Source: Larus michahellis (Eukaryota; Chordata; Aves; Charadriiformes; Laridae). Taken from it: a stretch of 64,000 nt of DNA. The notes under the pieces were generated by a model. The model ran no database searches. It had not been told where the DNA came from and saw only the letters and a program-made list of their open reading frames with translations. The stretch covers positions 72,648,727 to 72,712,726 of the forward strand of contig NC_133900.1 of NCBI RefSeq assembly GCF_964199755.1, written 5' to 3'. Of the stretch, positions 1-11,699 are shown in pieces; within the stretch, counting starts at the first letter, position 1; every line of letters begins with the position of its first letter. The translations under genes and the position numbers were made by a program.

Positions 1-945
1 CAGAACCATCATGCTGAAACCATGCTTTTTGAGCAAAATGAGAACCTGACATGATGGTGAGTACTTATTTTCCAGAAAGTAAAACCAGGAATTGAAATGC
101 ACGTGTTAGATTAAAGTCTAAAAAAAGCACAATTCTGAATACATTTTGTCTATTTACTCCCACGAGAAGTCAAAATAGAAAATTCTAAACTCTAGGAAGA
201 GGATGAGGTTCAGAGTGGTAAATATAAGGTTGTCGCTTTCCCAGTGACAGGTTTCACCACTGTCTTCGTTATTTATTTTTATATAAATCTAAATGTTATT
301 CTCTATATAATGTAACATAAAATAATAGCATCATACTGAAGGCTACACCTGCAAAGCTAGCCTTAACTATTCTCCCCAAAAGCAAATTAAGTTTCTGGGA
401 CCACCATTTTATTTTCTACCTGAAATTTTTCCTCCAACCATTTCGTTTTGGGTTGTTGTTTTTTTTTTTTTGTTGGGAAGACAAATTACTGCTCTGCCAT
501 GAGGGTGAGGCCTTGACTGCTCACATGGCTCAGCACTGACTGATTATTCTGAGTTTAGATGATGCAGATGCCCATGGAACAAGTGATTTGCTCAGCTGAG
601 CAGGAAGGCAAAGCTGTAGCCCTGTTTTTAACTTACAGTAATAGCCTGTGTTTATTATATTTTAGTATAATAAATAAATGCTATAGGCTACTCATGGTGA
701 TCATTGGCTTCTAACTATCTTAAAACTCACAACCAATTATTAAACAGTTACATAGCATAAGGTTACTAAGCAATAAAAACATAGTGGAGAGCAAGTCAAA
801 CACCACCAAACAACAAGAACACGTCATATTAAATAATAACATTGGAAGTCAGAAAGTATACTCCATCTCTGTCCAAAGACAACTTCATTGAATCATTATC
901 AGAATGAAGTGATTGTTCTTAGTACTTCAGAACTCATTAACAAAG
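1..945. other. AT-rich noncoding DNA
   Basis: I see no open reading frame of useful length, no splice-site pair and no recognisable repeat. The only low-complexity feature is a short poly-T run near 460-471. Confidence 0.6.
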
Positions 946-995
946 AGAATCGTAGGATGTTTTGGGTTGGAAGGGACCTTAAAAATCATCTTGTT
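946..995 (-). mobile_element. CR1 LINE 3' tail fragment (first of two)
   Basis: Read on the minus strand, this is the last ~50 bp of a chicken-repeat-1 (CR1) element: the 'aaggtcccttccaaccc' block followed by 'atcctacgattct', a diverged version of the 8-bp terminal motif ATTCTATG. CR1 is the dominant non-LTR retrotransposon of birds and is usually severely 5' truncated. On the plus strand it breaks off after 'atcttgttc', where consensus would continue 'caaccccc'. Another CR1 tail begins there instead. Confidence 0.85.
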
Positions 996-1095
996 CATAG
1001 AATCATTGAATGGTTTGGAATAGAAGGGACCCTAAAGATCATCTAGTTCCAACCCCCCTGCCATGGGCAGGGACACCTCCCACCAGACCAGGTTG
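996..1095 (-). mobile_element. CR1 LINE 3' tail fragment (second of two)
   Basis: On the minus strand it reads 'caacctggtctggtgggagg', then 'tgtccctgcccatggcag', then 'ggttggaactagatgatctt', and ends in 'aatgattctatga'. This is the canonical ~100-bp CR1 3' end: the last codons of the ORF2 region, the 3' UTR and the terminal motif. It is 5' truncated right after the 'caacctggtctggtggg' block. It lies in the same orientation as the tail beside it and directly abuts it. Confidence 0.92.
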
Positions 1096-4000
1096 AATTT
1101 ATAGCAGAGGTACTGAAGTGTTATTAGTTGCACGTAAAAAGCTGGTTTTACCAGGCAGACGCTGTATTTGCAGCTGTGGTGAGTTTGGTGCTTACTTGCA
1201 GTCAACAAGAGGCTTTCCTATCCTCTTAAATCCTCCCTAGCTATTTTTAGAAGCCTCTCACACTTATTCATGCAGTGCTCATCAATGTGTGAAATTAAAG
1301 CATGAACTGATTAGTATGTGAAAGTGAGGTTCCCAGAGTTAATTTATGAATAAATTATAACAGGGATGCTGAATACGTTTAAGGAAGGCCGTGCAACCTG
1401 CTTAAATGAGCTATTACTACTACATTGAAGGCTGAAACTAGAATGGCTGAAAATGAAGACTGGCTGGAATTTACAAAAGTCGGGCAAATATTGGCAAGGT
1501 ACTAAATACGGACAGAAAATTGCATTTTACTGGGATGGCTAGTACAAAATAATTTATTTAAACATGAAAGGATGGTAGAAACTCAGTTTTTACTGTTAAA
1601 AGTGTACAACTTAAAGACAATGCTCTAAGTTACAGAAATGGTTTACAAATAAACTGTATTTTTCTGCCTAGGTTATTGAAATCAACAGCTCCATGTATAG
1701 TTGTAATGTCCGTGTGTTAGGAATATAAGTGCCTTAGTTTAGCTCCTCAAAAAAAGGCATTCTGGAGTAAGTAAGAAGTGAATATGTCCCGTTAAGTTGG
1801 TCTTGTGCTTCCAAATAAACCGGATCACTTTCATACAGCTTGGACTCAAAGAGACTGTGAACAACATGTGGAGTCAGGAGTAAAATGAAATGGAAAAAAA
1901 ATAATAGCATGGAAAAATACTGCAGCTAAATGCTCTATTAGACCTGAAATCCTCTGGAAACTCAAAGCGCGCGGGAAAGATTTAAGCCATACACAGGGTA
2001 CTGGTGGGAAGACAATCAGGAAGTAGCCTAATTTCTGATAATGGAAGGTTCTGGTACGCTTAATGCATCTAGACAGATAATTGTCCACGTCAAACCAATT
2101 TTGCTGGATATGGAATACATAGCATAGTAATGTCTGACACGATTGATAGTTTATCTACTCTCCACTTTCAAACGGAGTGGTGGGCTTTGATAGTGTAACA
2201 AATGGCTATTTTACAGCACTGTGTAAAACAGTATTATGTGGACAAGGTGATGAAAAAAATAAGATAAGGTTGGTCTCCTTATCCTCAAAGTGCTTCTAAA
2301 ATACGGTCTTGCTTTCTCTTCTGACCTGTTCCATGAGTATTTGACAAGCAGAACATGTGAGGTAATAAAATTGTAGAAAAAGTGGAAAATTAGAGGTAGA
2401 TATTTTTGCAGAAAATTATGCTTTGAAATTACCATAATTTTAAAATCATAATAGTTTAAAAAATGGTCACATAATTTTAAAACTCTGGTCATAAGTCCAC
2501 AATTAGCTGTAAACAACTAAAACAACACAGATTTGTGATTAAATCATCTAACGGAAAAATATAAGCATTTCTTTCTCAAGTTAGAGTAAGGGATGCATTT
2601 GCTCACTGCAGGTTTGTCGATAGCAGGTGTGGGAGGGATGGGAGACTGCATTTTGAGAGAGTTTTGAGAATTATTCACTCAAGCTTGCATTAAGTGCAAG
2701 GCTAATCATACAGGAGCTAAACACCAATACTGAGAGTCTGTTTCCTCATTTTGAGAACTGGAAAATGCTGATCCTCAGATGCTTCTGAGCTTTGTCTTGC
2801 TCCTATGTGTTTTTTCTTTTCCACCTGTCTTACTGATCTTGATTCTTTGCTCTCTGTCATCTCATTCATATCAGTTTTCCTATGCCACTGTAGATTCCAA
2901 TCTCCGTGTTAATGACTCTAGTGATTGACCTTCTCCTTTAATATTTTAAATCAAAATAGATCCAACAGTAGGCATGCTATAGAGACTAGAAAATTTTTTC
3001 TTCAAGTACAGTGTACGTTTGCCTCCTGGTTAATAATATTATTTTTATATATTCCTAACATTTCTTTAAAAATAAAAGGGAAGAAAGGAAAATATACTAA
3101 AATCAGCAAGCACAAGTATAAACCATCATGTTTCAGTGGGAATCTTAAAGAAAGTTTTTGGCCGTGCTGAAAGAGGAAATGTTAAAAAAACAAATTTGAT
3201 AAAAGTATCATCACGGGTTTCAAACATCCTACTAGACCTAAGAAGAATGTTTTCTTCTCAAAAAAACTGCAGATTTCCTCAAACCTTTGAGTAGATCCAA
3301 GATTGAAGTACACATGCTTAGTCAGCTATAGAAATTTCTTAGCTTCTTAACATTTTTTTCAAGGTAATGTTCTAAAAATGAATTTAGACTGACACAAAAA
3401 TTTCCACAGCTCTGTTTCAACAAATTTTCTTTCAAATAATACCGCAAAGCAGTAGTTTGATATTTTGGGAAGACAAGATTTGCTTTTGCACTTTGAAAAT
3501 TAACTTTCTGTTTCATTTAGAAATACAAACATCATGGAAATTTGAATGGATATAAATTCACAATTGTTTATTTGTCACTATTTTATTTGGTCAGACAATG
3601 ATTTAATATTTTTTTCTGTTCCAATGTTGAATGGAAACTTCTTCAAAAGTGTGAAATTGTGTACAAAAAAAGACATTTCTATTTCAACAAAGTAGTAATT
3701 TACTGGGTGTCAAGGTTAATAGCTGAGTTGAAACCTTTTCAAAAAGGCTGGCATTTTTCAGAGGTAAAAACCATAGAGAATATGGTGCCAAGAAGTGCAA
3801 GTAGGAAAGGATGAAATTCAAGAAATTTTATGAAATATGTGAAAAAAAAATATATGAAGGGGAAAAAAAGGCATGAGAAGGTACTTGTATCACAGCTTTC
3901 AGCGTGATTAATGAAGCTTGGGGCACTGGTGGACTGAAAACAGAAGACTTCTACTTTATGTCATATTGTCTGGTCTGGTATATTTGGAGACTCATTTTTA

Positions 4001-4329
4001 ACATATCTGATAGTTCCAATTTTTATTTTTTTTTTTAATCCACTGGTTAGGTCTCTTTCGGCTGGAAGCAGGCATATGTCGGCTGAAAGGACACAGCCAC
4101 CTACCTCTCCTTTTCCTAGGACTACATTTATAGTGCCTTTTACCTTTGGAAGGTAATGCAATGCTCTACGTTTATTTAAAAGCAAGCAGATTTCTAGACA
4201 TAAAAATGGAAATGTGATCAGCTCTATTTGCGGAAGTTGTACATACTTTAAATTTTAAAAGACTGTAATCGTCTGTGTACTGTGTTGTTGTTTCATGTAT
4301 AAAAGTACAACTTAGTGCACAATTAAATC
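1096..4329. other. AT-rich noncoding DNA
   Basis: Open frames here are short (up to ~100 codons), scattered on both strands and rich in Phe, Leu, Ile and Lys, as expected for chance frames in AT-rich sequence. None has a repeat signature, a plausible splice context or protein-like composition. I recognise no mobile element. Confidence 0.6.
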
Positions 4330-4575
4330 ATACAAAAATACATTAAAAGCTCTAACGCTGCCTTGTATGGCTTGTGAAATAATGAACATGTTCTGCTCGC
4401 AGCGTCGGCCATTATAATGTTATTACACAGTCATTATATTGAAGCTGTTATTCCACTGCTAAAACAACTGATCAATATCCATTACCATTCAGCGATGGTT
4501 GGAGCCAAAATGAGATTATATTGCAAATGAGCCGCAGACAAGGTAATGATCCCTCCACTTTGATATATTTAAAGG
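4330..4575. promoter_or_regulatory. candidate conserved noncoding element (homeodomain/POU-site rich)
   Basis: This block has the texture of a vertebrate conserved noncoding element: balanced composition, no simple repeats, and many TAAT/ATTA cores ('ccattataatgttattacac', 'cagtcattatattg', 'ccattaccattcag'). It also has an octamer-like TTGCAAAT, one base from ATGCAAAT, near 4521. The motifs are seen directly. Enhancer function is inference and could not be tested without an alignment. Confidence 0.22.
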
Positions 4576-6489
4576 CATTCCCTAAAGCAGATAATTTCCT
4601 TAAGAGAGAGTACAGCTTTTCTATCAAGTCTCCAGCTAGGCAAATAAAAATGTGCTTTAATTATAAAGACCCTTACCTCATATGGTTTATAATTAAATAA
4701 TAGTGTCCTAGGCAAAGATAACCACTGCTGGATCAATGAAACTGTTTCTAGTTTCCACCTATCAAGTTTTACACGTCCTGTAGTTAGAAATGCTGTGTCA
4801 TGTTGAGCCTGTGCCTTACCAAAGAAAAGATCCAATTGATGTTGGCTCGAAGTCATAATGTATCTTAGTGAGGTAAATTTTAAAGCTTGTCTAAAAATAG
4901 ATAAAGAAAGAAGGGAAAGATCACCTTAGAAGGACTTGATTGGTTCTTTCCCACTAGACCCATTATAACCTTGTTTTTCCCTTTCTTATCACTTACAAAG
5001 TCAAGTCAAACCTCTTCCAAGCTGTGCTTGAGAGGTTCCTTCAAGGCCCTGTCAGTCATTGATTTGAGGGATCCAGTGTTTTGGTATCATCTTTGTTATC
5101 TCCAGCTCATTAGCATATCATCTGGCTGTTTATTATTTATTGGAGTCTTTTTAATTTATGTCAACCAGATATCCTCAGAAGACAGATGTCCTTACACCCA
5201 GGTATCCACATCTCCTTTACATTCCACGTATCCTTACGATATGCAGAACACAGCAGGTTACCCAATTGCTCCATCTTGCATCTCTTTTCAGCTGGTCCTG
5301 CAGTTTTGCTATTGAAACAAAAGGCTTCACAAGCATGTTAAACAGATTTGGACAATTTACTGCTATAATATATAGGATAGTAATATAGTAATATAGCATA
5401 ATATAGTAATACATTACAGCTTACTACTATATCTCAAGTTCATTTTCCCTTTCCCGCTTGTTTTTCTTCCATATTTGCCAGATTTCATTCATATTTTTTC
5501 ACAGAGCGGCTGTTGTTTCATCATACGTGGACAAAATGTTCAGCTTCTTCCAAATAGCCCTTTAGGAACTAGAACTTCTATTTCTTTTTCTTTTAAACTC
5601 AGTCGTCCATGATTTTGAATATACTTCTGGAATATTAATAACACTGTAGCCCTCATTAATGCAGACCGGCTCAAAAAAATATAGCTTTGCTTTTGACACT
5701 ATAATGACTATTTGGAAGGAAAAATTACCAGTAATTATGATAGGATTATGTAGTCATTTATATACTCAGTATAAATACTTCCTATGGCAGAAAGAATTTT
5801 TCCAATACTAAGGTAAAAATATTGGAAGTCTAATATCTCCTTTTCACACACCTATACTCGATATTCCTGTGAGCTTTACTTTCTGTGACACTGTTCGGTC
5901 TGAGCTCTGCGGCAAGGGTCTGAAGGACCTTGGTGAATAATAGAGGTAAAGAAGCCCAGCTGCTCCATGGATATAACTTAGGCTATTCTCTTTGTAATTC
6001 TACATGCCCATAAAAAAAAGGAGTTGTGATTTAACTCTCTACAAAATGGACACATTGTCCACTTGAGCCATTCAGTAGAAAAAACGCGTCGGTTACAGGC
6101 TGGGTTCTGACAGTAACCTTTGCCATTACTCTCTTCTTTCCGATGAAAAGCTAAGGACTCTTGCAGTTTTTGCAAAACTCATGTTTCTTGCCCATTTCTT
6201 TGGGCAGATTGTCCTCAGCTTCTGATCTCTCTGGCTTGTGCTTTTGTTCTCCTCAGAAGTTTTTTCCTCTTAACAACCCTATTTGATGTCTCCATTTAGC
6301 AAGTACAACTTGGTTTTCTCCACGGCTGGCTCTGAGACTTAAAAGGACTCTGCAGGAGTAACCACCGTATTTTTTTCCTTTGTCTCAAAATCTCCTCCAT
6401 TTCCCACGAAGTCTTGAATAAAGGCGTTACTAGATAGGCAGCTGGTGTCTTGTGGCACGTAATACCAGGCCTCTCTGCTTCTTCCACTG
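4576..6489. other. noncoding DNA, nothing recognised
   Basis: This stretch is AT-rich. A short irregular repeat of units like 'taatatag' lies near 5382-5412. The open frames overlap on opposite strands and look like chance frames. Confidence 0.55.
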
Positions 6490-6855
6490 CCCGCCAGCCG
6501 ATCTCACTTTCTTACTGTCCTATGCCTTGTTTGCACTGACGCTGTGCAAGCGTTGAGCTGCCTGGCTTCGCCGCCACCACCACCACTGTTGTACTGCCGT
6601 GGGAGCAGCGTACGGCCATACAGGAATAAGATCCTAAGATTGTATCAAGAATGGACCGAGGCAGCCGCAGTGCGTGGCACGGTGATTTCACTGCTGTTGT
6701 TACCCACGCTAGAGCGAGTAAAGCTGACCTGCTGCGCCGCAGTCCCGCCTCCGATTGTTCTCTAAACATACTCGCAGTTAGAAGTTCCTTGGCAGAACTG
6801 TGTACGGCAGCAAGAACAATTGGATCATCGTCCATGGCTACTCCGAGGCACGATA
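6490..6855. other. CpG-retaining patch of unknown origin
   Basis: I count about 24 CpG dinucleotides in roughly 365 bp at near-50% GC, close to the number expected without CpG decay. The flanking kilobases are strongly CpG-poor. Overlapping open frames exist on both strands (minus 6512-6868; plus 6544-6765 and 6651-6875), but none resembles a protein I know. A (CCA)n run lies near 6570-6587. It could be an unmethylated regulatory element, a young insertion or a decayed CpG-island promoter. I cannot choose between these. Confidence 0.4.
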
Positions 6856-7354
6856 ATAATACCAACAATAAATAATAAACAACAGCAATAACCTTGCATC
6901 ATCTGACAGCTCAAAGGCATATTTAATGCAAAAATAAATAAATCATTGTTATGAAGAGACTCTTGCAGTCCCCTCTATACTACTATATTCTGCTTCATTT
7001 AATGTAAAGTACGTATCCCAGCCTGACAGCCCTGACAGCAGAACTGTCAGAAGATTTAGTGGAACTGTATGATTTTCTTTCTCTGATCAAACTAAGAACC
7101 AACTTGTCTTGGCAAATCTGTAACGAGGTTTTGAATGTTGACAGAAGAAGGGCGCGTTGGGGAGAAGCGCAGGTCATAAAAGCTATCTAATCTAATGGAT
7201 ATTATAATTCTTAATGACTTTTGTCTTGTTGATTTTTTTTTCTTACACAGTTGTTTTATAGGCAGTTTTCTAGTCTTAGTTTGTGTATTCTATATGAATA
7301 CATTAATTACATCTTTGCCTTCAGAGATCTGAGGGTTGGCGCTGGTAGCAAAAT
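6856..7354. other. AT-rich noncoding DNA
   Basis: Short AAT/AAC-rich low-complexity sequence lies at 6850-6885. I recognise nothing else. Confidence 0.5.
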
Positions 7355-7660
7355 GAGATGCTCCTATTTATAACAAGTGTTTGATCAATAATGTATTGCA
7401 GATGCACAGCCCATAGTACGGTTGTTACAAACATACAAATGGGATGCCTTCCTACTGCACGCGCTCTGCGGTAGCTCGCTTTGCAGTGCCTAGCACCGTT
7501 CCGCCCAAATAGAGGCCAATCAAAATCTTGCTGTTTAATTGCAGGTCCATTAGAACAACACCAAAGGTTAAGTTATTGCAGTTGCTGACATTTAAGTGGT
7601 AAATAAGCAAGGCCGAGAGAGAAGAAAGGAAGCGGGATGCTATTTTTAGCTCATGAAAAG
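7355..7660. promoter_or_regulatory. candidate cis-regulatory module with two MEF2-type sites
   Basis: Two perfect matches to the MEF2 consensus YTA(A/T)4TAR are visible: CTATTTATAA at 7364-7373 and CTATTTTTAG at 7640-7649. Between them lie a CCAAT-type 'ggccaatca' near 7512, an E-box CAGTTG near 7580, and TTAAGTG at 7592-7598, which fits the NKX2-type consensus. Such combinations occur in muscle and heart enhancers. The sites are seen directly. The function is inference, since MEF2-like sites also arise by chance in AT-rich DNA. Confidence 0.2.
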
Positions 7661-10132
7661 AATAATTTTTCTGCAGTCAGAAGGACGCTTCTGTTGTCAT
7701 TTCAGAGCTGCATTCTCATTGGCTTTGGCTGAATATAACCAAACCATGCAGAAAAAAGAATTTAAAAAGATTGAAGTGAAAGAAGACCTTAATTCCCTTG
7801 TACTTACACCTGCCTCATCAACACTTACTGCAGTGAAGGAAAAGTGTAGGTGAACTGATTCTGGTGGATCGATTGTCTCTTTTAGGACACAAATGCCATC
7901 TGAACAGAATCAGATTCTGTCCATGTTGCTTCATCATGTTCAGTGGGTACAAATGAGAATAATTTCCAGTGTAATGCAATGTAATTTAGACAGCAGGCCC
8001 GTTTAGATTTGACGTTATTGTAATACGAAATGAAAATTACTGAATTTTATTCCACAACTAATAATGATCAACTGTAGTCAATAAATGCCTCAGCTTATAA
8101 GAATGGCTTAAATAGCCCTAAGATAAATACATATTAATGAGAAAGTTTTCTCTTTCATAAATAAAAATTCAAAATGCCTTTTCCTACCCACGCTAATAAC
8201 CTTGTTCCAAGGAATAACCTGGCTTCGTCATCACTTTGAGGGCTTAAATCAGTGTTAAAAGTCTTTCTGTAGATATGAATCTGTAACTTCTTGAGCTGGA
8301 TGCAAGAACTGGTTGGTAAAATTCTGCTGCTTTGGTTACACAGAAGGATGTAACCGTCTCTTTTAGCTTTAAAAGGTAATAATTACCTTCCATAACATTA
8401 CATACATAAGCAGCACAGTAAACATACTTTGTCAAGATAAATGATGTTAAAATAGGAAAAAATATCATTTTAATTCTTTCAGAAGCTAGGCAAAAAGCAA
8501 TTAACATACTAAACAAACTTTTGTTGTCATTTTTAACTTCTAAAGTGTTTTTTCATTCAGTCAATTTTGTTATATTTATTATTATGCATTATCTTGCATT
8601 ATGTCCATTGTCTTCATAGATTTTCAGCCATTTCATCAGAACTTCACATAATCTGTTTTACTCAGCAGATGGTAACTGAATGGCCAATGTCCATTCTAAT
8701 GTTTGAGAACAATTTGGGAAATAATTATTTTCTAATGAGTTCCAGATACTTTAAAGTGCATTGGATATCAGATCTGTCTTATGAACTCAGAAAATTACAT
8801 AAGTAAGGCTTCCCTTCTTGGAAAAGTCAATATAATGATGGCCAATATCAGTTATAGTTCCTTTAACATGTTCCTTTCAGAACTTTGAGTCACTCATTTT
8901 CTATTGCAACAAATGCACATTCTGCGTTGTGATATATAGAGTTTTTTCTATTATATACAAGCAAAATTTCATTGCCAACATCATTCTATAGACAGAACAC
9001 ACAAATTAAAGTTTAATGCCTGTCTGCTAATCATAACTCTATCATATTAAACTTTAATTCTTTTAATACTGCTCTCCTATATTTCCCTGCAAAATTATGT
9101 AAATTTATCCTTTGTTGTTCAGTCCTGCTGCTTTTCTAAAAAGCCTTTTTATGTGCTTGAGTTTAACAGTAGAAATGATAGCGACATAGTGTTTTATATC
9201 TCTCAACACTTTAGTTTATAAAGTGACAGAACAGACAAACTGTACCAATTCATCTGGGCCTTCTTGCCTTCTGAGCACATCACTGATGTGTGTAGTGTTG
9301 TCTGTCATCAAACACCAAGTGATTGATGGTACTTTTTTCATACCTAAATGCTGTGTTATAAGTGTTTAGAATAAAATTAGTTTTTCTAATGGAGTTTACT
9401 GGAGTATGAACATCACTGGGGAGGGTACAAACACAGTTTTTCGATGGTCCAATCCTGTTCCAACTGAAGTCATTGAAAACCACCCATTAATTTTCAGAGA
9501 GGCAAGTTTAGGCCACAAGAAATTCAGGATAGAAAGTCATACAGCAGGAAGAGAAAGTGACTAGATTCCAGTATCATTTGTACCAACTTTTTACAGCTAT
9601 AACTCTGTCAACATCTCTGGAGCTGTTCCCAGTTACATCGGTATATAAAAGCAGATTGCAACCGCCAAGATTAGATTAAGACTAAGATTTGAAACAGTCA
9701 GATGGAGCATTACCTAATTCAGTAGTTCTTGGTCATCAAAATAAACAGCTTGATTTCTGCAGGATTGCCTACATAGCCTAACAGATACAAAACTCGGTCC
9801 AGAGCAGTAGTAGTCTACAGTTTTTCCTGCACCATCGGTTTAATCATAGTGGAAGATCACATTATGGTTTTATGCATCCATATGTACATTTAACGTGTCT
9901 CTGAGGAGTTGGGTGTTTATTACTTTGACCCTAAGTAAAAAGGGGAAAATGCTTCCTTTTCTTTTAGGAACTTGATCCTCTGTAGCACTGAGCACCCTGT
10001 GGAAATGTCAAGGGCTTTGCATTGCCATTAAAGTCAGAAGCTTGAAAGGTTGAGTCATATAGACATTTATTTTATAGCAATTAATAACCTGAGAAATTAA
10101 GTCACTAATATACTATACATCTTAATTAGAAG
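7661..10132. other. AT-rich noncoding DNA
   Basis: No repeat family or exon was recognised. It contains one AT-rich inverted repeat, listed separately. Open frames are short and chance-like. Confidence 0.55.
9004..9059. repeat. 14-bp perfect AT-rich inverted repeat
   Basis: AATTAAAGTTTAAT at 9004-9017 is the exact reverse complement of ATTAAACTTTAATT at 9046-9059, with a 28-nt spacer. The low-complexity arms make chance or cruciform-prone sequence the simplest explanation. Confidence 0.7.
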
Positions 10133-10202
10133 CCACATCTTCACTTCAATTTAATTACTTTCCTCTGCCACGTCTTCACTTCGATTTAATGACTTTCCTT
10201 TG
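10133..10202. repeat. 35-bp tandem duplication (two copies)
   Basis: The unit starting 'ccacatcttcacttc' (10133-10167) is followed directly by a second copy starting 'ccacgtcttcacttc' (10168-10202). By eye the copies differ at 4 of 35 positions (A/G, A/G, T/G, C/T). This is a local duplication with no link to a known element. Confidence 0.9.
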
Positions 10203-11285
10203 CAGCTTGCATAACAAAAGTGCAGATTCCATATGAGATTTATAATGGATTCAATTGTTGCTTTGTTGTTTGTTTATGTGAAACTTGATGAGAAGAAAGA
10301 TGAACGCTAAGTGATCTATTTTTACTCCCCAGCTGACATGCACAATTCTCACTGATACCGGAAGACGCATCACAGGGAATACTCCCCAACGCTTTTAGGA
10401 AAGTATTGAAGCTACCTTGTGTTTTAGATGGCTAGCTCTTTTTAGCTTATTTCTTCACACATTTTACAATAATTTATGTCATAGTTTATCTTACTGCATG
10501 TCCAATTACAATTATAGGTTCAATACAGTGAGAAAAACAAAGCAGAAAGGGCTTCCGTTAAATACAAACTTCAAAGCAAGTCATGGACTAAAACATACCT
10601 TTCAACTTTGGTGAAAACAAAAAATAAGAAAAAAATTCCCAGCAACCTCTTCCCTTGGTGTATTTTGATTATTTGACTAAATTAATTTAGCTTTTCAGGT
10701 TTTGCATGGCTTTGCTCATATTTTTCACTAACTCAGTGCTACACATCTAACTACCACACTGACTTTAGTCCACTTGCATGCATACCTTACCTCACCTACC
10801 TAATTTTGCCTTTACCAATCTCCTATTCAGATTACATAAACCAGCTTGCGCACAGACATTTTGAATACAGTATCATCTCAGCTGGGCGTCTGGTCAACCA
10901 GAATATGTGGTCAGATTCCTCATGAACCCAATTGTTTGAATGTATAAGAAATAAGAGACAGTGAGCCAAACTTTCTCTGCTTTTAGGCAGGGAAAGATCT
11001 GTGCATAGACTCTAAAATTGCCAGGATCAGGCACCAGAATTTCCAGCCCCTCTAGTGCTTGTGAATGTTGCCCTGACATGACATACCTCTTGCCTGGCCT
11101 GCTGATTAGCCCAGATAAGTGCCCACATCTACTTAGCGCTCATGCTGTCCCCCAACTGGCATGCCGTCCCCAATACTAGAGTCTATGTTTCAAATAGCTT
11201 GGCCCTGCCCATACTGCATGATCTCTTTTTTATGGTGACAGCATGCCGCTTTTGTTCACAGGCATCTTCTTTCCCCCTCTGCTTC
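10203..11285. other. noncoding DNA, nothing recognised
   Basis: GC content rises from about 10.9 kb onward. There is no convincing exon or repeat. Confidence 0.5.
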
Positions 11286-11332
11286 TTCCAGATGCCAGTG
11301 GTTCAGCTTTAGAGAACCACTGGCATCTGGAA
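11286..11332. repeat. perfect 19-bp inverted repeat (hairpin, 9-nt loop)
   Basis: TTCCAGATGCCAGTGGTTC (11286-11304) is followed by the loop AGCTTTAGA and then the exact reverse complement (11314-11332). The arms are of mixed composition, so a match this long and this close is not expected by chance. The flanks do not extend the stem. The stem is shorter than a typical miRNA precursor (~22 bp plus lower stem), and no terminal-repeat transposon structure is evident around it. It could be a recent inverted duplication, a palindromic remnant of a DNA transposon or a small structured RNA. Confidence 0.92.
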
Positions 11333-11699
11333 CATGCTGGCACTGGTATCTTATCCGAGATTCTTGGATATTGTAACAAAGCTGTCAAGAAACCCCTCAT
11401 AATCTCAGAGGAGATGTCAGCCACCTCCTAACCTAAGGTGTTTAGGTGCCTCTCCCGTCTTGTTAGCCTAGCTCCTCAGTGCTTGAGAGAGGAACTCTAA
11501 CCTCCCCCTTCAACAGAAGGCGAAGAAGGACATAGAAAGCCTGGCGCCAAGAAAAGGCCCATCCCTTAAACTTTCTTTCTATTTTGCAAAAGGAAGCCAA
11601 GGTGTCTCAATCAATCCTGCATCCAGGTGCCAACTTAACTTACCTAAGTCTGGAAACGTGTTGCTGTAGGATGTTGCAGAACTAGATGTATAAACGGGT
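11333..11699. other. noncoding DNA, possibly old repeat
   Basis: Phrases such as 'gtgtttaggtgcctctc' near 11437-11454 and 'atccaggtgccaac' near 11621-11634 recall palindromic interspersed repeats of reptiles and birds that carry 'taggtgccta' cores. The match is too weak to name a family. Confidence 0.25.

Noticed and set aside
6512..6868. 118-codon minus-strand open frame in the CpG-rich patch
   Set aside because: Overlapping frames of similar size exist on the plus strand, the composition is explained by local GC, and no domain, splice site or homologue was recognised.
11333..11660. Possible palindromic 'taggtgccta'-type interspersed repeat
   Set aside because: Only a few short phrases match and no terminal inverted repeats could be found.
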